Assembly: GCA_963989385.1 (NCBI GenBank)
Contig: OZ022500.1
Location: 119,515,842 to 119,579,841 of the forward strand
Source of the DNA: Ctena decussata
Lineage: Eukaryota > Mollusca > Bivalvia > Lucinida > Lucinidae
Direction: 5' to 3'
DNA length: 64,000 bases
Shown here: one piece after another, positions 13,028-22,984 of the stretch
Position numbering within the stretch: the stretch's first letter is position 1
Layout of the letters: every line of letters begins with the position of its first letter
Program-made: the position numbers and the translations under genes
The notes under the pieces: model-generated
Told to the model about the DNA's origin: nothing
The model's database searches: none
The model's input: only the letters and a program-made list of their open reading frames with translations

Positions 13028-14385
13028 GGAAACGACCTTTTAAATATCGACAATCCTCATTTTGAAGGAATGGTTAGTCAAATTTATCTTGTTGAATTGC
13101 AGTTAAATAAAGCAAATACTTCTGATACCGAGGCACCAATTTGGATATACATTTATCAGTTTTAGACGGATTAGTTTCATCTAAAATTTATGACAAACGC
13201 GATGATTTTGATTTCGACATTTTCCGTTTTTGGATGGTGATGTTCCCCGCACCACTACTTATGGTGTTTACATTTCTCAGCTTATTCGCTTCGCTAGGGT
13301 GTCTAGTCATTTGGCTGATTTCAATGCTTGTAATGAAAGTTTGACTGCCAAGCTTTTACAGCAGGGGTATCGGTATCATAAACTTCGGAAAGTTATCGCA
13401 GACACTTTGAATTGGTTTCTAAATACAATACAGGGTTAAGGTCACTTTTGCAACAAGGACTATCGAGACCTGAATTTTATGGCGTATAAATTACACAGAA
13501 TCGTAGGGAATACAGAATTTCCTGATCAATTTAAGAAAATTATTATGCGATTTAAACGCATTGGCTATAACATAGATGTAATAAGACAATCTGCATGCTT
13601 AGGGTTAACCCAATCACGGTTGACTTCTTTGCTGTCATCTTTAATTGCACGCCAGTGGGTCGGGGTTCAGACTCTATGATAGCCCCTACATAAAGCTATA
13701 TATTAGTTGGTTGGGGCCGGATGTTTGTCTGTTTCTTGGCCCACCGGTGTTCAACTGGTAGTCTACTTATGCTCCAGTGCTCCAGTGGTGTTGCTGACGC
13801 CCCAGGGATCTCCAGATGTCTCAACACGTTATAGCTGTCGAGTCCTCATCCTTGCTTCATCACGGTCTTTCCTTGATTTTTATTGTTGACTGTGATGACT
13901 CTCTGATGAGTTAGGGGACCTCTATACGAACCGAAATACCAACTAATTATGTGCAGCGCGGCGGAGGGTGAGGGTGAATGTTTGGGCCCAGTAAAACCGG
14001 TTTAAACCCCCAGTAGTTATTACTGACCGTTCTAAGGCGGTACTTTCGTTGCGGTTGCGTTTGTTTTATATTCAGTGCTGTCAAATGTATTGTGTTCTCA
14101 TTTTAACCCTTCTATAATATAGATAGAAAATAGGTAAAAATAGTTGTTATTTTTTTCGTATAATTTGCTTAGTCTGTTGTTACCCATCTGTTGGTCTTAA
14201 TTAATTAGTTCAATAAAGATAGCTGAGTTGCCACCTATTTGGGAAAGAGCTGCTGACTCGGCTTATCACTTGTAATTTATTGTTTGTTGGGATGTCTTTG
14301 TCAATCTTTCTCTTTGATGTTGGGGATAGGGTTTGGGATCTGATTCAGTCAGTTCCTGAAGTGAAGTTACTTTTTAAATTTGAAA
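13028..14385 (+). pseudogene. Penelope-like reverse transcriptase remnant with 3' tail
   Basis: The C-terminal half of a reverse transcriptase is spread over several frames. Peptides LLNIDNPHFEG (from about 13030), SSKIYDKRDDFDFDI, YGVYISQLIRF, AKLLQQGYRYHKLRK, DQFKKIIMRFKRIGYN and ROSACL-type residues (read as RQSACL) match the minus-strand copy at 30.4-32.7 kb in order. At least three frameshifts and an internal deletion make it dead. The catalytic core before LLNIDN is missing. The non-coding tail (about 13690-14385) matches the tails at 15.8, 20.6-21.1 and 30.4-31.8 kb. Assignment to Penelope-like elements is from memory of the YGVYISQLIRFAR-type RTs and is not certain. Confidence 0.6.
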
Positions 14386-14849
14386 CGTAGTGACACCTAA
14401 AAACGGGGTATATTTTTGCCAAACGTAGGGAAACGTAGTTCAAACTAGCCCCCAAACCGTGACAGTAAAATACTGGGCCGCTCTTAGAGGACCTCTATGT
14501 TATTTTATTACGTTTTTGTACGTATCAAATGCTTTCCGGGTTCGTATTAGTATATGCTACGTATTCCAAAATGCCATGATTGAGTTAAGCATTCTAAATC
14601 AAACGTAACTAGGTCACGTATTTTGCTCTATCTATGTGCGTATTCACTGCCTTTTACACCGTATACTGCCGTTTTGCCGCGTTTTGAAACGTAGTAAAAC
14701 CCTAGCCCTAAATACGTAACAGTGAGACACTGGCTTTAGAAAAGAAGAACAAGCAAGTGAGTTTGCCTGGTGAATTGATATTCATGCTGCCAAGAATAAT
14801 TTTTCAGCAGTTTTTATACCTTAGTGAAACATTTTTGCAACCATTGCAG

Positions 14850-14908
14850 CTGAAACAGTCTATCTTGGAGACATTGGACCCGGCGGTGGTTATGGTTATG
14901 GACACTGA
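14850..14908 (+). CDS. Terminal exon, Gly/Tyr-rich secreted-type peptide, copy 3
   Basis: An acceptor CAACCATTGCAG leads into a phase-1 frame ETVYLGDIGPGGGYGYGH and TGA, 18 residues. The first six residues equal those of copies 1 and 2. The tail differs but stays Gly/Tyr-rich and ends in His. This is the 3' part of unit U3, separated by more than 7 kb of inserted DNA from the rest of its unit. If each unit were an independent gene, its intron would now be very long. If the exons are alternative ends of one transcript, the distance matters less. Confidence 0.6.
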
Positions 14909-15400
14909 GCAATAGCCCGTGGTCGTAATTTGTAAATAACATTGATTTTAGGCAATATATCACCTTTATATCATGTTTAAACTTGTGTTATTCACTTGAA
15001 ATCAGTGTAGCACTAAATACTGCTGTTTCCCGTTTGGTGTCGTGCGCAGGAGGTTGATTTTGATTGTAAAAGGTCTTGTTTTACACTCCTAAATCAGTAC
15101 TAAAATGATATATAAAACAAACCTGATTAAATACCCGTTTTGATAATATATTAAAACGCTCTCACATCCTCCTACGTATTGATTTGGGAGAAACAAGCGA
15201 CTTCCAAAGACAAAAAGAAGCCAAACAGAACAAAAATCTCCGTCATACTACAGAAAGTGTATGAACATCTTTAAAATGTCAGTGCAGACATATGTCTAAA
15301 TAAACGTTAGTAAACACGGATTGTCTTTATTTATTTTTTTATAATAGACAATTAAAAAAAGGCATACTCAGTAAATGCTCTAAAATTTGAACTAGCTTAC

Positions 15401-15484
15401 TTTACAACTTACACTTTAGTGTTTAACTATTTGTGTATTTCCCTCTGTAAATAAAGTCTATTATTATTATTATTATTATTATTA
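15401..15484 (+). mobile_element. 3' tail of a LINE ending in (ATT)n
   Basis: About 84 bp ending GTAAATAAAGTCTATTATTA and an ATT microsatellite (15459-15486) is inserted in U4, with TTAC on each side (15397-15400, 15485-15488). The other units have uninterrupted sequence at this point (AGCTAAGATTCCAGG in U1). It is a heavily 5'-truncated retroposon with a simple-repeat tail. Confidence 0.6.
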
Positions 15485-15775
15485 TTACAATCCAGGGACA
15501 TGTCAAATAGACGCTGGCGGAACGGTTGTGCGATTTCTTTTAAGTGAATGGGTATAGTTTCCTGGGAAACAACTTAACTTCTTTTCTCCTCTCTTAATAG
15601 GGGTCATTTCTTGAAGAAAAGAATCTGCTCCTCTTCGAGAGAATTCTTTCTTTTAAGAGTAGATACTTTTTCGAAAGGGTTATGTTGCCTAGCGAAGCAA
15701 ACAGGAAGTCACAAAAGCTGTTTCGTACCGGAAGAGTGTCGGACAAACGCGGAGATGACCTCTTACACCTTTGGA

Positions 15776-15938
15776 ATTTAAAGAGTAACTACACTTCAGG
15801 AACTGACTGAATCAGATCCCAAACCCTATCCCCAACATCAAAGGGAAAGGTAGACAAAGACATCCCAACAAACAATAAATTACAAGTGATAAGCCGAGTC
15901 AGCAGCTCTTTGCCAAATAGGTGGCAACTCAGAAGTCA
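15776..15938 (-). repeat. Penelope-like element tail fragment
   Basis: Reverse complement of the terminal part of the plus-strand tail at about 14220-14385. Shared words include GGAACTGACTGAATCAGATC, CCCAAACCCTATCCCCAACA and AGCCGAGTCAGCAGCTCTTT. Only the tail is present, with no RT sequence. Confidence 0.65.
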
Positions 15939-16657
15939 CCAAACTGGTTTAGCTTGTTTGCAGACGCAAATATATCACACACTCTCAGTCTCTTTCTTTA
16001 AGATGACCTAGTTCGACTACAAATACAAGTTAAATGTCGTTTTGAGCTTTTACAATGCCTTTACATAAAAAAGAGCATACATAAATGTGATATGTTTTCA
16101 TGGAAGATAACAAAACGTTAAGACCTCGTACTAGCAGTAGATGAACTCGTTAGAGCACCCAAATGTTATGCAAACAAAAACTGCTTCTAAATGGAAAAGT
16201 GTCGTAGGGTTTTCTAGCCATAACTTAGGGAGCAGAAAAGTGTAAACAGCGATGTATGTGCTGTCACTTCTTGTTTTTGTTTTGTTAATATTGCCAAATA
16301 TCAAAATTTGATTAAATGTAATTTGGTTCTCCATAAGATTCATTTCCAGTCACGAGAACAGAGTGATGCATAATGAGACACATATAACTGCCTTAGAAAT
16401 AAGTTTGGTCCCGGGTCAGAGCAAGGCCATTTCCTGAAATTGGTGCAGAAAAACTGGAGTTGAAACACGACCGAGTAGTATTGGCATTCAAATTCCTAAA
16501 GTAGTAAGTTCATGAAAATGTTGGAGGAAATGTTATATTGGTTCATTAAAATCGCGAAACGAGACGCTAGACGCAAAATGCTGTCATAGGACATTTGCGA
16601 AGAGCGAGGATAAGATCAGAGTTTTCAGGCGCACAGGCCGATTTGAGTATTGACTAT

Positions 16658-16819
16658 TGGCCAGGGTTCGGGGTTTATAAAATATGAGAATAATCTCAAA
16701 CTCAAAATAAAGTACACTGATTGGCTGCTTCCGATCAAGTGCACGGAAGCAGCCAATTATTGTGATATATTTTTAGTTTGAGAATGTACTCAAGATTTAT
16801 AACCTCGGGGCCTGACCAG
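16658..16819. repeat. Hairpin MITE, ~65-bp arms
   Basis: The left arm GGCCAGGGTTCGGGGTTTAT... and right arm ...ATAACCTCGGGGCCTGACC are imperfect reverse complements. They meet at the matched pair TTGGCTGCTTCCG / CGGAAGCAGCCAA around a short loop. Non-coding; sits in the DNA inserted into U4. Confidence 0.65.
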
Positions 16820-17330
16820 TATATGAATTTCTGTAAAGTGAAAAGTGAAGCTGTTCAGAAGTGTCAGTGTCTACAGGCTAATTTGAGTATTGTTTTTTGT
16901 TGTTTTTTAGCTGTTTGCGTGACAGGCTGGCGCTCATTTAAGTTACAATCGTAAAATGCCTAGTCCTGAAAAGGCTAGACTGGACCATTGTCGCATAATT
17001 CCTAAGGAGCAAGGTTTTAAATTGACATTTACGTTCCGCTGGTAAGCTTTAAGAATTTGCATGTAGATATTAACATCTGTGGACGAGAACACCGACACTT
17101 CCCTTTTCTACACGTCCCTTTTCTATGCGTTTTCAACGTGCGGAATGCACCGACTGTCGGCTTGATATAAGACTTACATGAATGTCCTGGAATATAAGTA
17201 TTACTGTCTGAAAGATGTGATTCTAAAAGTATAAGCAAGTGAGTGCTTTGGTGACGTTATTATGTAATTTGCTAAGAATTATATTATTCATTTTTGCTAA
17301 GTCAGTCAAAAAATTTTTCTTTCATTGTAG

Positions 17331-17383
17331 TTGAAACAGTCTATGTAGGAAGCTACGGAGATTTTGGAGGTTTTGGACGCTGA
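17331..17383 (+). CDS. Terminal exon, Gly/Phe-rich secreted-type peptide, copy 4
   Basis: An acceptor with a T-rich tract (TTTCTTTCATTGTAG) precedes a phase-1 frame giving ETVYVGSYGDFGGFGR and TGA, 16 residues. It is the most diverged copy: two codons shorter, L to V after ETVY, Phe replacing Tyr in the tail and Arg at the end. Phase, stop and composition are retained. The junction codon would be GTT (Val) rather than GCT (Ala) if the upstream exon ends in G. An AATAAA (about 17449) lies some 65 bp past the stop and could serve as polyadenylation signal. Confidence 0.6.
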
Positions 17384-17607
17384 TCTATAGCTAACAGTCG
17401 TATTTTGTAATTTCTATTCATTTTAAGTTAATGTATTTTCTTCACATTAATAAAATCTAGCGTTGTGGCTTAAATCAGTGTTGTAGCTGGATGCTGCTGT
17501 TTTCCATTTGGTGTCGTAGGCAGGATATGGCGTTTGATTATATCAGGTTCTTATCATTGCTTTTTTGCATCATTAATACCCGCTTTAGCCATTAGTTGCT
17601 AAATTTT

Positions 17608-17799
17608 AGGGTCGAGTCAGGTAAATTCGGACATACCATTGCAAACAGTGAAAATCCAGATGAGGATTATCGGGATTTTCACTGCTTGTCCAGTTATTTT
17701 TGTTTAAATTCCAAACAACTGACATATAAAGGAAACATTCGTCATTATTATGGTAGTATCCGAATTTATCTGCTGTCCGAATTTCGCTGACTTGACCCT
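17608..17799. mobile_element. MITE with GGGTCAAGTCAGG-type inverted ends
   Basis: The left end AGGGTCGAGTCAGGTAAATT and right end ...AATTTCGCTGACTTGACCCT form terminal inverted repeats. The inner part ATTGCAAACAGTGAAAAT also pairs loosely with TTTTCACTGCTTGTCC-type sequence. A second copy lies at 63652-63855. About 190 bp, no coding capacity. Confidence 0.65.
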
Positions 17800-18504
17800 T
17801 TTGAGATATTCGAATGCAAACTCCAAATAAGCCCTTTAGAGGGTAACGTCAGGACGGAGAGCTGGCGTAAGGGGTTTTGTGAAACACTTGTCCTATCAAA
17901 AGCTTTTTGTGAGAAAGATTTCAGATAATACAAGTCAGCTCTCAGATATATTATTAAAAATTTAGAGTACATGCTTTACTTAGTTGATGATCCTTATTGA
18001 CCCAAAAGAGATGGCTAGATTAGCATTAGGCTGCAATACTAGCATCTCAAAGGGCATGTCAACAAAATCAGAATTAAACTCCTTCAATACTGAAAGAAGA
18101 TTAAATCGCCGAAAGAGAGAAAAATGCTGAAAATTTATTATGAGAAAGAAGGTGAAGACATTTCTTAATATCTCCAAAATTGAAATTTAATGATTTTGTG
18201 AAAAGAAAAATATAGTGTAAACTAAATAATACTGTCACAAAAACATTGACGCTAATCCTTCGGGAAAATAAACTTTACATGTATTTCCATTTATCACAAA
18301 AAAAAACTTTATTTTGTATCAAGGTGTCATAGAGCAAAATGCATAGCGCCACATGAAAAATAAATCAAAACTACATACATGTACATGTATGAAATCGCCC
18401 TAGAAAGAAAATGAAATAAGATACAGTTTGACACAAGCTTGTACATGAGTAATGAAATCTATGAGTCAGCTTCATTTATTACGGGAAGCTTTATAGAGTA
18501 TATT
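17800..18504. other. No feature seen
   Basis: AT-rich, with only short overlapping frames on the minus strand and no motif, splice structure or repeat partner that I can recognise in the window. Confidence 0.5.
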
Positions 18505-18646
18505 AATCGTCCCATAAAAATATGGAATTTATAAACCGAGGGAGGTTTAAAGATCCGATAAAGAAACAAGCCCGTTGGACGAGTTTCTTTAACGGATCTT
18601 TAAAGGACTCGAGAATTATAAATCCCATATTTTAAATGTGACGATT
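18505..18646. repeat. Hairpin MITE beginning AATCGTC
   Basis: The left arm AATCGTCCCATAAAAATATG... and right arm ...CATATTTTAAATGTGACGATT pair imperfectly. Inner matches are TTTAAAGATCCGATAAAGAAAC with GTTTCTTTAACGGATCTTTAAA. About 142 bp; non-coding. Confidence 0.65.
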
Positions 18647-18649
18647 CAA

Positions 18650-20580
18650 AAAACTGTATTTTACATTCGTATGCCCTACATTTAAAGAATATTTCCATCG
18701 TTTTTTTTTTAATGTTCTGAGAGTCCTACCAAGAGCCTGTACACAGTAGCGCGAAAGAATACACGAAATTGAAATGTTTTGGCCGTCACTTTTTTTTTCT
18801 TTTTTTTATAACAAATTTCTGTCAAAATACATACATTTGTGAAAACAAACATATATAAATGTCTAAGGATTGGCCACTTTGTTTTTCTAAAAGGCCAAAG
18901 GATTGTCAAAATAAGAATAATTTACTTGCATCATGCTTTTACAATCATTGCCTGTACGGCTACTGGTCCTGACGATCTAAGGCTCTAAGAAAGTCTGCTA
19001 TGAGATGGATGATACTTTTCTTATAGCACATTGCGAAGCGTGAGTGATAAAAAGCAATGCAATCCCACAGTAAACTGACAAGCTCGTGGAATCTTTCAAT
19101 TGAACACGCCAGAAATAAACACCAAGTTTTTTTAAGGTTTGACAATTTTGTAATTTAGTGTCTGTTATTTTCTCAAGATCATAAAAGGCAACTCTGACGG
19201 TGTTTTTAGCTTCAACTGCAGTTGAAAGACTTTTTTTTTTTGAAAAGGTAGTTCTAAAAGCCGATATCTGGCCGAACATTAATAACCAATCTCCAAATAT
19301 TGTGCAGAAGGTAACCAATATACAGGGATTTATTTTCTAGAGGAAATAAATCCTCGTAGAGAACTGGGAAACAGAATATATATATCGACAAGAAATCCTT
19401 GTATTTCTTTGTTAAGAATGTAATATAAGATATTAACACATTAATGCCCAATGGTCAGTGTCCTATAAATAGGGCATACGCAAACAGTGCAGACCCAGGT
19501 CAGACGTTGCAATGCACTGCGTCTGATCAGGGTCTACACTGCTTGCACAAGACAAATGTAGGCCCCTGTACCGTAATAAACTATTCGGCTTATACACAGT
19601 AGACCCGAAAATAAAGATATTTCCGAGAAATTCTGCCAAGTAATATCTGTATTCAATGCGATGCAATAACGACATTCTCACACTGGCTGGCAATGGGAAA
19701 TACATCTGCCGTACGTCCGTCCCGGATGGCTACAAGATTGAGTCTGAATATATCTGACAGAATGATTCAAACATAGGTCGGCGGACCGAAACCATTTTCA
19801 CTTATACACAACTAGACCCCAAGCGGAAATTTCGAGGCTCCGTCAAGATCGTCGGAGAAGGTGCAATACCGAGTAAATATATGCGGAAGGACGGATGCCT
19901 AAGGGTTTCCTATGGATAAGGTCTCGTGAAAACTCCAGTAGTAAGAACTGAAAAGTTTATAAACAAAACGCCCGTTAACACTAGATTTACAGGATAGGAA
20001 TGCAAAACTTTATCAATTTTGATGAAATTTAACAAGGACACCGATAAAGGAAGAAAGCCCTTTTAGAATCATGCTATTATGACATGTCCCATTAGAACCA
20101 CATTAAACTGTCATTTTTAAAAAATGTCTCTTAACATGGGAATTTACATGGGACCGATTGATTATCATATAATATCTATTCGAGACACGCTAATGTAATA
20201 GTTGATTTTTGTTTTTAATTCTTTAGATTCTGTGTCTGTAGCGCTAGAGTTACAAAAAGGCAAAGATAATACAGACACGCTTGGTATTTAAACAATATCT
20301 AATCAGTAGTATATGTATTTCTAAAGGAACACCCCCTAGAAGCAAGACATGCATCAGAGAAACGAAAATAGCAGACGCAGACGCAAATTGTGTTTTACTG
20401 CTTTGCTGGCGCGTCGGCATAAAACGAAATTTCCTACCATAAAACCCACGATTTATCTGTCCGAATCTCAAGTTTGAGTACAGTTATGCCCTAATTCATA
20501 CATCAAATCCCACATCTCTCCCTCAAAATCAAAGAAGAAAAACACACATAAACAAATTGACGATTGTTCTCGAAAGGCCC
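18650..20580. other. Intergenic, no gene supported
   Basis: The longest frame is 106 codons on the minus strand (18998-19318). It is Lys/Phe/Leu-rich with no domain, and part of it reads through poly-T. I do not support it as a gene. The only structured item is the hairpin at 19480-19546. Confidence 0.5.
19480..19546. repeat. Short hairpin repeat, GCAAACAGTGCAGACCC type
   Basis: GCAAACAGTGCAGACCCAGG (19480 on) pairs with GGGTCTACACTGCTTGC (to 19546), and TCAGACG pairs with the CGTCTGA between them. Related sequence is seen near 34122-34198 (GCAAACACTGCTGACCCC ... CAGGGTCTGCAACGTTTGC) and a half-copy near 45125-45160, so it is a dispersed family. Confidence 0.55.
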
Positions 20581-20589
20581 GTACGGAAA

Positions 20590-21130
20590 ACTGAATGAAC
20601 AGCTCTTTCCCAAACAGGTGGTCATTCAGCTACCCTAATTGAAAACAGCAGCAACACCTATTTTTACCTATCTTATATTCCAAATTGCAGAAAAACGCAA
20701 AACAGAAGGCAGAATGGGTAGCTATTCAGGGGATCATAGTGCTAGAGATCACAGAATGGGCAGCTATTCAGGGGATCATAGTGCTAGAGATCATAGAATG
20801 GGCAGCTAATCAGGGGATCATAGTGCTAGAGATTACAGAATGGGCAGCTATTCAGGGGATCAAAGTGCTAGAGATCACAGACTAGCGGACATAACAACAT
20901 GTAGCTTTGAGGAACCACAACAGAAATACCGCTTCCGAACGGTCAGTAATAGATAGCTGCGTAGGTTGAGGAGGTAGGGAGTGGGGGCTTAAACAAGTTT
21001 GAATGGATCCAAATTCTCTCCCGTTGGTGCAGCAATGATTCGAAACATTTCGTTAACTGTTTGATCTGCATGATGGTTTCCTAACCCATCAATGAATCAT
21101 CACAAGAAACAAACAACAACTAAGACGTTT
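20590..21130 (-). repeat. Penelope-like element tail, interrupted
   Basis: Segments AACAGCTCTTTCCCAAACAG (about 20599), CCACAACAGAAATACCGCTT with CGAACGGTCAGTAATA (about 20916), and CATCAATGAATCATCACAAG (about 21088) match, in order, the tail of the minus-strand element at 30.4-31.0 kb. A 42-bp tandem repeat (20711-20878) lies inside. Only the tail survives. Confidence 0.6.
20711..20878 (+). repeat. Tandem repeat, 42 bp x 4
   Basis: Four copies of a 42-bp unit start AGAATGGG at 20711, 20753, 20795 and 20837, with GCTATTCAGGGGATCATAGT inside. The unit is 14 codons long, so one frame stays open across all copies (20685-20885, repeating EWAAIQGIIVLEIT). Openness is explained by the repeat length. 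I do not call it a gene. Confidence 0.85.
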
Positions 21131-21398
21131 ACAATCAATACGAAATGAAATAACGAAAAGCAAAGCGGCCATCCATCTCTTCTCTTAAGAGGTGATCACA
21201 ATGCTAGGTAGAACTTATCAAGCTTAATTACAATCCACCAAACAGGACATTACGCGAAAAGCTTCGTAGTGTATGGCCCCAAAAGTCATACGAGGAAGAC
21301 CATTCTTAGAACGGTCGGTAGTAAACACCGTTGGGGATTTGATTTAAACCAACTATACAAAATCCTAATCTTCATCCTCGAATCCGACATTTTCCAAT

Positions 21399-22103
21399 AT
21401 ATACGGTTCACAAAAAGTAGGGGATATTCAGGTTTGAAAAATTGTAGCATATACAACAAATGTGATATCCATATGAAACGCATAGTATCGATAAGATAAA
21501 CATCCGTTAAGACACTGTTCATGAAAGTTTGGACGATATTTCCTGTCACGTGATCTGCATACAGTTAGTTTCAGACAGGGGGTCAGGACAAAAATCTGGT
21601 AAATTCGAACAAAAATTTATTCAAATTTTTCAACTAGGCTAACTTTTCAATGCACTTTTAAGTTTTGTATGCTAAAAGATTTTTTTTCTTCTTCAAAACG
21701 GTCATTTTGGGAAGAAAACCAGAAATCAAAAATCGTACAGGTACATCGAGTCACCGAAAAATTAACACGTTTATGGCTTGCACTCTTTAATTTTATGAAA
21801 CAGCGCGTAAAAGCAATTTTCAGCTGGTTAAATGAATCAAAACGAGTGTTTTTGTGTAAATTTTGTAATCTGAAAAGGATCTGTTTTTGTAGCAGATTCG
21901 TGTGAAAATTGGGTGTCGACCCCCTGTCTAAAACGAATTACACGCAGATCACATGACAGGATATATCATCAAAATTGTAATGCAAAATGTTGAATCGAAT
22001 ATTTTTCTGATTGACACTTGCCGTTTCAGATGGATTTGATATGTTTTCTAATTTATACAATTTTTAATATCTTAATATCCCCTACTTTTTGTGAACCGTA
22101 TAT
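21399..22103. mobile_element. Non-autonomous TIR element, ~190-bp inverted ends
   Basis: The left end ATATACGGTTCACAAAAAGT (then AGGGGATATT) and the right end ...AATATCCCCTACTTTTTGTG (then AACCGTATAT) are reverse complements. Homology continues irregularly inward to GTTTCAGACAGGGGGTC (about 21568-21584) and GACCCCCTGTCTAAAAC (about 21919-21935). Length about 705 bp; no transposase. Confidence 0.65.
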
Positions 22104-22424
22104 GTAAAATTATACGGCACGCATACAGATTTCCTAACTCAGTCGCTCTAACATCACAGAAAAACATGTTTCAGCCACTGCGATTATTAATAAACAGAGA
22201 TGAGGACTCATACATGTGGAAAACACTGCAGCGCTGACTGCTTAAACCAAAGAAAACCCCTAGGTAAACCTCGGTTGGCACAAACACTGACTCACTGATA
22301 TAACACACTCATTTAAATGGTACTGTAAATACAAACCAACATACAGAAAAGGCCACATTCAAAACGTATAACCCACCCAAGACTCGGAAAGAAAAATATA
22401 AGGAAGAAACGCAATCAACAAAAG

Positions 22425-22649
22425 GAGCCGTGACATGACACAAGCAACAAAATGGCATGTACCCAGCAAAAATCTGATCAACAAGGGCATCTGCCCAGCC
22501 GATCAGTCTTCGCTGTCCGCATGAGCTAGCTTAGACCCTTAGAAACCTTTTAAGCGCACAGCAAAGACTCTGATCAGACTCTGCGGATACCCAGGCTGAT
22601 CAAAGTCTTTGCGTGGCACACATGCCAATATATTGGTTTGTCACGGCTC
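22425..22649. mobile_element. Palindromic MITE, GAGCCGYGACACGAG family, copy 1
   Basis: It begins GAGCCGTGACATGAC and ends TTTGTCACGGCTC. Inner pairs are CTGATCAACAAGGGCATCTG / CCCAGGCTGATCAAAGTC and TCAGTCTTCGCTGTCCGC / AGCAAAGACTCTGATCAGAC. The sequence is one long imperfect hairpin with a second inner hairpin. It is one of six copies in the window. Confidence 0.75.
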
Positions 22650-22683
22650 AAATAGCTTTGTACACCTTCGATAACAGACAAAT

Positions 22684-22921
22684 GAGCCACGACATGAGAA
22701 AACCAACAATGTGGAATGCGCGCCCAGCGATGACTCAGATCAGCCTGGGCATCCACCCAGTCTGATCAGAGTCTTTACTTTGCAATTACAGGGTGGCTAA
22801 GGTTCTAAGCTACCCCGTATGCGGACAGTGAAGACTCTGATCAGACTGGGAAGATGCCCAGGCTGATCTGAGTCTGCGCTAGGTGCACATCCAATTTGTT
22901 GGTTTTCTCGTGTCTTGGCTC
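22684..22921. mobile_element. Palindromic MITE, GAGCCGYGACACGAG family, copy 2
   Basis: Runs from GAGCCACGACATGAGAAAAC to GGTTTTCTCGTGTCTTGGCT plus C. It contains GCCTGGGCATCCACCCAGTC and its partner ACTGGGAAGATGCCCAGGCT. Lies 34 bp after copy 1. Confidence 0.8.
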
Positions 22922-22984
22922 AAATCCGGTCTTATACAAAGGAACTACATCGCTACATAAGTACAAAAAAAGAAAACAAATGAA

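Larger units (their letters stand above)
10830..14735. mobile_element. Compound inverted-repeat element cluster, ACGTA-rich
   Basis: Ends of the form CAGTCTCACTGTCACGTTTT recur in both orientations. Forward copies lie near 10840, 11512, 12150 and 12420; reverse copies near 12115, 14455 and 14720. At about 12142 two ends meet head to head across CTTAAG. Long arms (11770-11900 against 12720-12900) form a large palindrome. The sequence is saturated with TACGT, ACGTAG and AAAACGTA motifs, unlike its neighbours. No transposase frame is seen. A Penelope-like fragment (13028-14385) is embedded. I read it as nested copies of one non-autonomous DNA transposon family. Confidence 0.55.
6600..15140 (+). 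repeat. Tandem array unit U3, enlarged by about 7 kb of insertions
   Basis: The unit blocks run from about 6640 to 7515: the GGGAGAAACAAGCGAACTGC block, the ATGTCTAAATAAGCGT block, the CAGGAAGTAACAAAAGC block and the TGGCCTGGTTCGACTACAAA block. The unit resumes at about 14736 with AAAAGAAGAACAAGCAAGTG, then the ETVY exon (14850-14908) and the GTTTGGTGTCGTGCGCAG 3' block (near 15031). Between them lie a TA-flanked element (7518-10817) and an inverted-repeat cluster (about 10830-14735). A short piece of unit sequence (TAGATATATCATG, 10818-10830) survives between the two insertions and fixes their boundaries. Confidence 0.72.
15156..17540 (+). repeat. Tandem array unit U4
   Basis: Fourth copy. 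It begins with a CTCTCACATCCTCCTACG block, then ATGTCTAAATAAACGTTAGT (near 15294), AACAGGAAGTCACAAAAGCT (near 15701), AAATATATCACACACTCTCA (near 15967) and the ETVY exon at 17331. The CATTTGGTGTCGTAGGCAGG block is near 17504. A LINE tail (15401-15484), a Penelope-like tail (about 15776-15938) and about 1.2 kb of unrelated DNA (16060-17230, with a hairpin MITE) have been added. Confidence 0.7.

Noticed and set aside
16957..17043. ATG frame ending at a GTAAGC donor-like site before exon copy 4
   Set aside because: The peptide is charged, not signal-like, and the donor would be phase 2, incompatible with the phase-1 acceptor at 17331.
18998..19318. 106-codon minus-strand frame
   Set aside because: No recognisable domain, contains a read-through of poly-T, and has no splice sites or conserved copy in the window.
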